From positions 1 through 6,473 of the forward strand of contig DAOVVI010000095.1 of NCBI GenBank assembly GCA_030637245.1: a DNA stretch of 6,473 nt. Reading direction: 5' to 3'. The position numbers and the translations under genes are program-made. The notes below the pieces were generated by a model. It saw only the letters and a list, made by a program, of their open reading frames with translations, was not told the DNA's origin and searched no databases. This document shows positions 1 through 5,611 of this stretch, one piece after another; the first letter of the stretch is position 1, and each line of letters opens with the position of its first letter. Source of the DNA: Cyclobacteriaceae bacterium (lineage in GTDB: Bacteria > Bacteroidota > Bacteroidia > Cytophagales > Cyclobacteriaceae).

Positions 1-108
1 AACAAAGTGGGAAGAAAATATGCCAATGAAATATTATCTTTGAATGAAATTAAGAAACGTGTACTTGCTTCTAATGAGGTAATCAGGAATCCTAATGAAG
101 TGAGGTAG
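1..108 (+). CDS. C-terminal end of an unrecognised protein (partial)
   Basis: An open reading frame enters from the left edge in frame 1 and ends at TAG (106-108), giving 35 residues that finish in NPNEVR. The other two + strand frames close within the first 40 bases. The peptide is charged, rich in K, N and E, and has no motif I recognise, so no function is given. Its stop lies 7 bp from the stop of the racemase gene on the opposite strand, so the two genes converge tightly. With so little sequence it could be a chance open frame; an open frame of about 25 codons also exists on the minus strand here. Confidence 0.4.
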   Translation, partial: NKVGRKYANEILSLNEIKKRVLASNEVIRNPNEVR

Positions 109-115
109 ATAAATA

Positions 116-1699
116 TTAATTCGTATAAAATACCCTGGTGACGCGGCTACTGATATTGGTTAAAATCTCATAGGGAATGGTGTCAATCGCATCAGCCAAT
201 TCTTTAATGGACGGATTTTTCCCAAATACAATCACTTCGTCACCTTCGTTTGCTTCAATTCCGGTAATATCAAGCATGCACATATCCATACAAATATTGC
301 CAATAACCGGCGCCGGCTTGCCATTTACTAAAAGTGAGATTTTCCCATTGCTGAATGCCCTTAAAAATCCATCGGCATAACCTATATCAATGGTGGCAAT
401 CCTGGCATCCTGCGTTGCTACTCCAACTCTGCTATAACCGATAGTCTCACCTTTTTTCACATTTTTGATCTGCGAGATCACAGTCTTCAAGGTACTTATT
501 GGACGCAATTCATCTTGCACCAGTTGGCACGCTTCAAATCCATATAAACCAATACCCAACCGGATCATATCCAATTGGAATTCCGGAAATCGTATGATCC
601 CGGCCGAATTCAGAATATGCCTGATCGTATGGATTTTGAGTGCTTTTTCGATTTTATCCGCAAGCAATAAAAACTGCTCTACCTGGGCTTTTGTAAAATC
701 ATTGTGCTTTTCTTCATCGGCTCCAGCCAAATGAGAATAAATACTTACCACCTGAATAGAAGGATTCTCCTTTAAAATAGTTGTCAACTCATCATAATGT
801 TTTTCTTCAAAACCTAAACGACGCATTCCGGAATCGATTTCTATATGGATTTTGATACCTTTTTCTTCATTGTTAATAAAATCAATCAATTGTTTTAACT
901 GACCAAGACTATAGACTTCCGGCTCCAGGTTGTACTTCAGAATATTGCTAAAACTCTCCGGCGCCACATTCATTACCATAATTGGCGTTTCAATTCCATG
1001 CTTTCTCAGTTCAACTCCCTCATCAACAAAAGCCACTGCAAGGTAATCGACCTGATTAATTTGGAGCAGGTTGGCAATCTCAAAACCGCTACTGCCATAA
1101 GCAGCAGCCTTCACCATTACCATGAGTTTTACACCATCTTTCAATTTAGACTTATAGAAGCTCAGGTTGTGAGTCACTGCATCCATGTTGATCTCAAGAA
1201 CTGTCCTATGGGTTTTCTCTGACAATACATTGGAAATCCTTTCAAAGCCAAAAGACCGAGTTCCTTTTATCAGAATGATTTCATTTTTGAAATTTTCAGT
1301 GAGTTTTTCATTTAAAAACTGATTTGTAGTTTTAAAAAATTCTGATTCGATCGAAAAAAGAGATGCGTTTCTTATCATTTCCTCGCCAATCCCAATCATG
1401 GTATCTATTTGATTTTCAACGAGAATCTCATTGAGCCACCGATAAAGTTCCTTTTCTTCAATATCAGATTGATGAATATCAGAGAGAATTACGCACTTGG
1501 TTTGCCCCGGTTGATTCTTTAAAAATTCAATAGCTCTCTGAAGGCCGGATAGATCGTTGTTGAATGAGCCATCAATCAAATAGCAATTATTGATTCCTTT
1601 CTTTAACCCAAGCCGCATTTCCATATTAGTTAATTTATCAATGGGGAACTCTAATAATTGTTTTTTTAGAAAAAATAAAATCGATGATAATTTAGTCAA
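116..1699 (-). CDS. alr: Alanine racemase fused to a MurF C-terminal domain; N-terminal two thirds of MurF missing
   Basis: The racemase converts L-Ala to D-Ala with PLP in the cytoplasm for peptidoglycan synthesis. Residues about 26-160 match the MurF C-terminal (ligase) domain: MRL at 28-30, a DxSxNND stretch at 43-49 and LIKGTRSF at 143-150. Residues about 165-527 are a full racemase. It has PLP lysine K197 (MVKAAAYG), R294 in GMRRLGF, H323, R380 in MIRLGIGLYG, catalytic Tyr Y422 in GYSR, and M471-D472 in ICMDM. Bacteroidota normally carry a MurF-Alr fusion of roughly 800 residues. Here the UDP-MurNAc-binding and P-loop ATPase domains are absent, so MurF ligase activity is not expected. 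The frame opens with TTG directly after an in-frame TAA; M26 or M28 are alternative starts. The surviving 527 codons have no frameshift, which favours a working racemase over a decaying pseudogene. A separate complete MurF is presumably elsewhere in the genome. Confidence 0.88.
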   Translation of the reverse strand: MTKLSSILFFLKKQLLEFPIDKLTNMEMRLGLKKGINNCYLIDGSFNNDLSGLQRAIEFLKNQPGQTKCVILSDIHQSDIEEKELYRWLNEILVENQIDTMIGIGEEMIRNASLFSIESEFFKTTNQFLNEKLTENFKNEIILIKGTRSFGFERISNVLSEKTHRTVLEINMDAVTHNLSFYKSKLKDGVKLMVMVKAAAYGSSGFEIANLLQINQVDYLAVAFVDEGVELRKHGIETPIMVMNVAPESFSNILKYNLEPEVYSLGQLKQLIDFINNEEKGIKIHIEIDSGMRRLGFEEKHYDELTTILKENPSIQVVSIYSHLAGADEEKHNDFTKAQVEQFLLLADKIEKALKIHTIRHILNSAGIIRFPEFQLDMIRLGIGLYGFEACQLVQDELRPISTLKTVISQIKNVKKGETIGYSRVGVATQDARIATIDIGYADGFLRAFSNGKISLLVNGKPAPVIGNICMDMCMLDITGIEANEGDEVIVFGKNPSIKELADAIDTIPYEILTNISSRVTRVFYTN

Positions 1700-1792
1700 T
1701 TAAAATCTTCAATTCATATATAGAAAACAAATTTGGACACGATTGAGGAACTTTTTATATACCAAATCGTTTTTATAATGGAATTTTGAAAA

Positions 1793-2083
1793 ATGAATAT
1801 CCTGAAATCCAAAAAGACTTTTATCACAATTCTATTTGCCAGCACGATTATAATTAGTAATTCTCTTCCATTGTATGCTTTGGAAATCAAATCAAGAAAA
1901 GAAATTACGCTGGATAAATCAGACAGTACAAAAATTAAAGCTTCAATTAGTCAAACTCAAAATCCGGCCGATGAGGTAAGAGAAATTCAAAAGTCAAAAT
2001 CCACTTCCAATTTTACTTATAATATTATTTTTTACCTGATCTCAAAGTTTATAAAAACAAATCCTCTTAACAGACACCGATAG
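1793..2083 (+). CDS. Small predicted secreted protein of unknown function
   Basis: This is a 96-residue protein. It starts with a lysine-rich n-region (residues 2-8), a hydrophobic core (about 9-27) and a plausible signal-peptidase site after LYA at 28-30, so export is likely. The predicted mature part is charged (EIKSRKEI, then a Ser/Gln/Asp-rich stretch to about residue 70). It ends with a hydrophobic, aromatic segment (NFTYNIIFYLISKF, about 73-86) and a basic tail, which could be a membrane-anchoring helix. I do not recognise the family. The ATG follows an A-rich leader without a strong Shine-Dalgarno site, as is usual in Bacteroidota. It is divergent from the truncated MurF-Alr gene (93 bp between starts) and convergent with the HisA-like gene (9 bp between stops). 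A terminator-like hairpin begins at its stop codon, supporting a transcribed gene. It might instead be the remnant of a longer protein. Confidence 0.6.
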   Translation: MNILKSKKTFITILFASTIIISNSLPLYALEIKSRKEITLDKSDSTKIKASISQTQNPADEVREIQKSKSTSNFTYNIIFYLISKFIKTNPLNRHR

Positions 2084-2132
2084 AAGATTCAGTTAATTTG
2101 CAAACTCTTTAAGATCTTCTATTTTTATTTTT
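2081..2132 (+). terminator. Likely intrinsic terminator of the small secreted-protein gene
   Basis: A perfect 8-bp inverted repeat, TAGAAGAT (2081-2088) and ATCTTCTA (2114-2121), is followed at once by a T-rich tract (2122-2132, two runs of five T with one A between). A second 4-bp pairing, AGTT (2091-2094) with AACT (2103-2106), tightens the 25-nt loop. The left arm contains the TAG stop of the upstream gene, and the right arm lies within the 3' end of the convergent HisA-like gene. The stem is AT-rich, so strength is uncertain. Confidence 0.5.
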
Positions 2133-2815
2133 CCTTCATATAGTGCTCTGGCCACGATCACGCCATAGAGTCCCATCTCTTTAAGTTTTCGAATATCATT
2201 CACAGACCGGACCCCTCCACTAGCTACTAGATAAATATCTGGAAATTTATCTCTCAATTTTTTGTAGAGTTCAAAGTTTGGCCCTTCCAAAACACCGTCC
2301 CGGTTCATATCTGTCACCTTCAGATATTTCAATCCACGCATATGGAAAAACTCAATATGTTCCTCCAAATCTATGTCAGCCTTTCTTTGCCAGGCTTTAT
2401 AGACAAGCCTGTTGTCTGCAACATTTGCCATTAAGGAAAGCTTTTCCCGTCCGTAAGATATAATCCAGGATGCAAAAAGATCATGATTATTTACAGCGAT
2501 ACTCGATGCAGTAAAATATGTAGCTCCATATTCCAGAACTTTATTGATATCTCCATCAGTTCTGATACCTCCCATAAAATCAACCTTGAGATTGGAATGA
2601 CCAACAAAAGTTTCGAGTGTATAATAATTGACTGGTGATCCTTTCTTTACTCCATCCAAATCAAGGAAATGCAAAACATCCACGCCAATATCTTCAAACA
2701 TTTTGGCAGCATCAACTATATTGAAATGGTATTTAAGCTGATTTGAAAAGTCGCCTTTTTTCAACAATACTATCTCGCCGCCTGATATGGATAATGATGG
2801 TATGACCTTAAACAT
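2093..2815 (-). CDS. HisA-family TIM-barrel protein lacking the HisA catalytic aspartates
   Basis: The 240-residue length and fold signature match HisA, the (beta/alpha)8 isomerase of histidine biosynthesis acting on ProFAR. Recognisable pieces are VIPSLS (4-9), DLDGVKKG (52-59), DFMGGIRTD (79-87), SSIAVNN (104-110), VTDMNRDG (167-174), SGGV (199-202) and ALYEG (224-228). The family's first catalytic Asp (D8 in Thermotoga maritima HisA, in the IPAID motif) is Ser here (S9). The second (D127 there) is Asn (N131). The active-site Thr (T164 there) is kept as T168. Glycines usual in the phosphate-binding turns are Ala at A103 and A222. No other his gene is adjacent. I infer a paralogue with an altered reaction, or a binding protein without isomerase activity. 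HisA/HisF-related TIM-barrel protein is the safe name. The start is ATG at 2815; the frame is intact to the TAA. Confidence 0.85.
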   Translation of the reverse strand: MFKVIPSLSISGGEIVLLKKGDFSNQLKYHFNIVDAAKMFEDIGVDVLHFLDLDGVKKGSPVNYYTLETFVGHSNLKVDFMGGIRTDGDINKVLEYGATYFTASSIAVNNHDLFASWIISYGREKLSLMANVADNRLVYKAWQRKADIDLEEHIEFFHMRGLKYLKVTDMNRDGVLEGPNFELYKKLRDKFPDIYLVASGGVRSVNDIRKLKEMGLYGVIVARALYEGKIKIEDLKEFAN

Positions 2816-2861
2816 ATTGCCGTTGTATCTGAACCATCAATTAGTAAAAAAAAATGAAATT

Positions 2862-2888
2862 TTGGAAATTTTCAGAAGGTTATATTTG
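2862..2888 (+). promoter_or_regulatory. Possible Bacteroidota-type promoter pointing into the palindromic element
   Basis: TATATTTG at 2881-2888 fits the -7 consensus TAnnTTTG exactly. A TTG (2862-2864, within TTTTGG) lies 16 bp upstream, slightly shorter than the usual -33 spacing. Transcription would begin around 2893-2896 and run straight through the inverted repeat that starts at 2900. No reading frame of useful length lies downstream on this strand, so a non-coding transcript or a chance match are the alternatives. Confidence 0.35.
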
Positions 2889-2899
2889 CAGGACTAAGG

Positions 2900-3074
2900 A
2901 ACTGTGAGGAAATAAGGTGTTCACTAAAGCCTTAATTATTTTTGTTCCTGACAAGGCAAAAAATTTGCGCATAGTAGTATTACGCAACGAACTATTAACG
3001 CAATGAGGGACAAAAAGAATTAGCCCGCCTGCCGACGAGGCAGGGCTGACTGAATAGGTTATTTCCTCACAGTT
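2900..3074. repeat. Nested palindromic (MITE-like) intergenic element
   Basis: Three inverted repeats nest around one centre. The outer arms, AACTGTGAGGAAATAA (2900-2915) and its exact complement (3059-3074), are perfect over 16 bp. The middle arms, 2933-2951 and 3004-3022, match at 16 of 19 positions around a TTTTTGT core. The inner hairpin, 2965-2987, pairs TTGCG with CGCAA and ATA with TAT. An offset GC-rich hairpin (3022-3047) sits between the middle and outer right arms. CTAA occurs just outside both ends (2894-2897 and 3076-3079) and could be a target-site duplication, though four bases may be chance. There is no transposase. The layout suggests a non-autonomous mobile element or a dispersed palindromic repeat. 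Confidence 0.6.
3012..3047 (-). terminator. GC-rich hairpin plus T-tract, likely terminator of the two-component operon
   Basis: Read on the minus strand, AGCCC (3047-3043) and TGCC-complementary bases (3042-3039) form a stem with 3033-3030 and 3026-3022, around a 5-nt loop (3038-3034) and with a 3-nt bulge. AATTC and five T residues follow (3016-3012). It lies about 130 bp downstream of the response-regulator stop. On the + strand no T-run follows, so it would act in one direction. The GC content stands out against the surroundings, and the sequence may belong to the repeat rather than to the operon. Confidence 0.5.
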
Positions 3075-3177
3075 TCTAAACGAATGGTTGGATAATGGGT
3101 GTACTTAATGAAACATTCCTATCGGAAACTGAAAAAGCAGAGATCTACACTCCGACATTGAACTTTCTGTTCCAACA

Positions 3178-3873
3178 CTAATTCTCTATTAATAACTTGA
3201 ATCCTTCGCGATGAACGACGAGTAATTGTATAGAGTCATCATCCTTCAACAATTTCCTCAGTTTGGTGATATACACATCCATGCTTCTGGAATTGTAATA
3301 AGAATCGTCTCCCCATACATTATTCAATGCAATACTTCGTTGCAGCGTTTTGTTTTTGTTTACAACCAACAACTTGAGTAATTCACTTTCCTTGGTGGTA
3401 AGTTTTATAATTTCACCATCAGTTTCCAACTGTCGCTTGTTATTATCAAATTTGTACTTCCCGAACCGGAACACTGAACTGTTCAAATCCTCAAAATTAT
3501 TTCTCCCAACTCTTCGCATAACAGCCTGTATCCGAAGTAACAATACTTCCATGCTGAAAGGCTTTGTCATATAATCGTCCGCACCTATTTTCAGCCCTTT
3601 TATTGTATCTTCTTTCATGGATTTTGCTGTGAGAAAAATAATCGGAATATTTTTATCCTTATTTCTGATCTCCCGGGCCAGGGTAAAACCATCTTTCTTT
3701 GGCATCATGATATCTAAAATACAAAGATCAAAAACTCCATGATTGTAAGAATCAAGGCCCTCTTCACCATCTTTACAAAGTGTGGTGGTCAGGCCTTTGA
3801 TCTCTAAATATTCCGATAAGATCTGCCCAAGATTGGGATCGTCTTCTACAATCAATATTTTTAAGTTATCCAT
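3178..3873 (-). CDS. rprY: OmpR/PhoB-family response regulator, RprY-like
   Basis: This 231-residue cytoplasmic transcription regulator is phosphorylated by its partner kinase. Numbered from the ATG at 3873, the receiver domain (about 3-120) shows the acidic pocket EDD (10-12), phospho-acceptor D54 in LDIMMP, T82 in LTAK and K104 in TKPF. The C-terminal winged-helix domain (about 135-231) carries LTTKESELLKLL and the recognition-helix region RSMDVYITKLRKLL, ending in VHREGFKLL, as in Bacteroidota RprY proteins. An in-frame TTG 7 codons upstream would add residues lying inside the kinase gene. The ATG is preferred because it places the start at the conserved beginning of the receiver domain. 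The gene overlaps the kinase gene by 8 bp, implying translational coupling. All key residues are present, so it should be functional. The rprY name rests on sequence resemblance, not on known regulon membership. Confidence 0.92.
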   Translation of the reverse strand: MDNLKILIVEDDPNLGQILSEYLEIKGLTTTLCKDGEEGLDSYNHGVFDLCILDIMMPKKDGFTLAREIRNKDKNIPIIFLTAKSMKEDTIKGLKIGADDYMTKPFSMEVLLLRIQAVMRRVGRNNFEDLNSSVFRFGKYKFDNNKRQLETDGEIIKLTTKESELLKLLVVNKNKTLQRSIALNNVWGDDSYYNSRSMDVYITKLRKLLKDDDSIQLLVVHREGFKLLIEN

Positions 3874-5482
3874 GTTGTGGTAAATATATTTCAAATGTAC
3901 TGCCTTTAGCTATATCACTTTTCACCCCTATACTGCCACCCAGTGCATCGAGCATCGTTTTTACATATGTGAGTCCAAGACCGAATCCTTTTACATCATG
4001 GATATTCCCGGTAGGTTCTCGATAAAATTTTTCGAATATCCGGTTTAGTACCTCTTTGGACATACCTATACCTTTATCGCTGACCTGAACTACAATCCCG
4101 CCATTTTTATTTTTTGTGGATATGGTTATTTCAGGCTTTTCACGACTGTATTTGTTAGCATTATCAAGCAGGTTGTAAATTATATTTGTAAGATGCACCT
4201 CATCAGCAATTACCTCCTTGCTTGAAGCGACAAGCTGCTTATTAATCACCCCATTTCTTTTTTCCATCTGGATATTGATATTTTCCAGCGCCCTGTCAAT
4301 CACCTCATGCACATCCAGTTTCTCAAGCTTAAGCTTAAAATCTTTTTTTTCCAGTGTCGCCATCTGCAATACTTTTTCTACCTGAAGGCCAAGCCGCTTA
4401 TTTTCAGCTTCTATAATGGAAATATAACGCTTTAGGAATGTATCATTTTTTTTTACATCATTATCCTGCAACGCCTCGCACGCCAAAGAAACAGTAGAAA
4501 TAGGCGTTTTAAACTCATGCGTCATATTGTTTATAAAGTCGTTCTTTATCTCAGAGATCTTTTTCTGAGTCATGATCGTATAGAGCGCATACCCAAATAT
4601 CGCCATGATAACCAATACAAGTAGGATGGATGAAGCCAGAGAAAACCATATTTTCCCTATCAGGAATGTTTGTTGATCCGGGAAATATATTGAAAGGTAA
4701 TTTTCAGTTGGAATAATATCGCGTGTAAAAAGATTTGTTCGGAATTCAGATTTTACAATTTCATCCTGGTTTTCATTGGAGTTAGTCAGAATTATTTTGT
4801 GCTTTTCTCCATCTATAACTCCGTAGTTAAAACCGATATCAATACCCTGATTTTGAAGGGACAAAGTCAGTAAGGCAAGCAATTGTCGTTCATCAATTCT
4901 ATTTTCCAGTTTTCTTTCTTTTGAAAGTAATTCATTAAGAACGACCGTTACCATTTCGGTTTTTTCCTCCACCTTATTAATACTTCGCTCTGATGATATA
5001 TTATATTCTACAACCGAATCAATATTTGCCCTGAACCTTTTCACCTCAATCAGGACATCTTCATCAATCAAAACTCCTTCGCTTCTTGAAAAGGGTTTAT
5101 CAGTTTCAATATTTATGGTTAAGTTTTCACGATCGCCTTCAACGCTATCATGTCTGAAATAAAATTTGCGCACATCCTCCTCTTTAATCAGAATACTTTC
5201 AGACGAATCATGTTTCGTTTTAGTACTGATAAATTTTATACTATCCAGTCCGATCCACGTTTTCCCCTGTTGGGAATACTGAAGCTTTTTGGCTACTGTG
5301 TAAACGATCTCTTGTTGCTCAAGCTTATCTGACACAGAGTTAAGTGCATCTTGAACTCCCTTTTTAAATCTGTCTTCACTTATATTGATAGCATTGTTTA
5401 TCCAATACATTTGAAAACTGATCAAGCCGATTAATGCAAGACCCATTAATACAACAATCCACTTTATAGTGCTTTGTGTCAT
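3866..5482 (-). CDS. rprX: Membrane sensor histidine kinase, RprX-like
   Basis: This 538-residue inner-membrane kinase is the partner of the overlapping response regulator. There is a membrane helix at about 8-26 and a second at about 278-303, enclosing a periplasmic sensor region of about 250 residues with no domain I recognise; it contains a charged helical stretch (about 160-200). The cytoplasmic part has a HisKA domain with phospho-acceptor H322 in NNMTHEFKTP. Its HATPase domain has the N-box NLLDNANKYS (437-446), G1 box DKGIGM (469-474), F-box FEKFYR (483-488) and G2 box GFGLGL (499-504). No HAMP or PAS domain is evident between TM2 and the H-box. The start is ATG at 5482. It ends LPQHG, with TAA inside the regulator's first codons. 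The gene is divergent from a secreted acidic protein, which makes that protein a natural candidate target or ligand-side partner. Confidence 0.93.
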   Translation of the reverse strand: MTQSTIKWIVVLMGLALIGLISFQMYWINNAINISEDRFKKGVQDALNSVSDKLEQQEIVYTVAKKLQYSQQGKTWIGLDSIKFISTKTKHDSSESILIKEEDVRKFYFRHDSVEGDRENLTINIETDKPFSRSEGVLIDEDVLIEVKRFRANIDSVVEYNISSERSINKVEEKTEMVTVVLNELLSKERKLENRIDERQLLALLTLSLQNQGIDIGFNYGVIDGEKHKIILTNSNENQDEIVKSEFRTNLFTRDIIPTENYLSIYFPDQQTFLIGKIWFSLASSILLVLVIMAIFGYALYTIMTQKKISEIKNDFINNMTHEFKTPISTVSLACEALQDNDVKKNDTFLKRYISIIEAENKRLGLQVEKVLQMATLEKKDFKLKLEKLDVHEVIDRALENINIQMEKRNGVINKQLVASSKEVIADEVHLTNIIYNLLDNANKYSREKPEITISTKNKNGGIVVQVSDKGIGMSKEVLNRIFEKFYREPTGNIHDVKGFGLGLTYVKTMLDALGGSIGVKSDIAKGSTFEIYLPQHG

Positions 5483-5487
5483 ACTAA

Positions 5488-5495
5488 CAAAATTA
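5488..5495 (-). promoter_or_regulatory. Weak -7-like box before the kinase gene
   Basis: TAATTTTG on the minus strand matches TAnnTTTG. It lies only 5 bp from the kinase ATG and lacks a TTTG at the -33 distance, so the transcript would be nearly leaderless. It could be chance in AT-rich DNA, or a site that depends on an activator bound at 5522-5548. Confidence 0.25.
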
Positions 5496-5521
5496 CGTCA
5501 ATTATGCCGAATTGATCCATT

Positions 5522-5548
5522 TTTAACAATTTTTAACATTCTTTAACA
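5522..5548. promoter_or_regulatory. Three TTTAACA direct repeats at 10-bp spacing, candidate regulator-binding site
   Basis: TTTAACA occurs at 5522-5528, 5532-5538 and 5542-5548, one helical turn apart and therefore on one face of the DNA. OmpR-family regulators bind direct repeats spaced about 10-11 bp; the Bacillus PhoP box, for example, uses TTAACA-like hexamers. The array lies between the kinase gene and the divergent secreted-protein gene, with its right end 32 bp before the TACCTTTG box of the latter. The RprY-like protein encoded here is the obvious candidate binder. That assignment is inferred. Confidence 0.5.
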
Positions 5549-5580
5549 GAATTGCTATTCCATTTTTTTCAGAGACAGGC

Positions 5581-5588
5581 TACCTTTG
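5581..5588 (+). promoter_or_regulatory. TAnnTTTG promoter box of the secreted acidic protein
   Basis: TACCTTTG fits the Bacteroidota -7 consensus exactly and lies 23 bp before the ATG, giving a short A-rich leader. No TTTG is found 19-21 bp upstream; the nearest TTG, at 5552-5554, is too far away (26 bp). A promoter with a good -7 box and a poor -33 box is what one expects where an activator bound upstream, here at the TTTAACA repeats, recruits polymerase. Confidence 0.5.
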
Positions 5589-5611
5589 ACTTAAATCAAA
5601 ATACAAAAACT

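Larger units (their letters stand above)
2816..3177. other. 362-bp intergenic region with palindromic repeat, terminator-like hairpin and promoter-like site
   Basis: This gap separates the response-regulator gene from the HisA-like gene, both read on the minus strand. It contains no convincing gene. The parts near 2816-2860 (the HisA-like leader, A/T-rich, with no clear TAnnTTTG box on the minus strand) and 3080-3177 show no strong signal beyond a weak TCGGA/TCCGA inverted repeat. The centre, 2900-3074, is a nested palindromic element, listed separately. Confidence 0.7.

Noticed and set aside
86..94. AGGAATCCT palindrome near the convergent gene ends
   Set aside because: Very short stem with no T-tract on either side; not a credible terminator.
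146..148. Ser (S518) at the position of the phosphate-contacting Tyr known from the Geobacillus alanine racemase
   Set aside because: Residues other than Tyr occur here in Gram-negative racemases, so this is not evidence of inactivation.
177..1222. Plus-strand open frames within the alanine racemase region
   Set aside because: These are shadows of the well-supported minus-strand gene, with no recognisable domain.
2278..2463. Plus-strand frame of 61 codons inside the HisA-like gene
   Set aside because: Antisense shadow of a gene with clear family motifs.
3109..3162. 17-codon basic open frame in the intergenic region (a similar one lies at 2854-2907)
   Set aside because: Too short, no ribosome-binding context or family; expected by chance.
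3874..3894. Seven-codon N-terminal extension of the response regulator starting at TTG
   Set aside because: The ATG at 3873 starts right at the conserved receiver domain with a typical 8-bp overlap; the extension adds no conserved residues.
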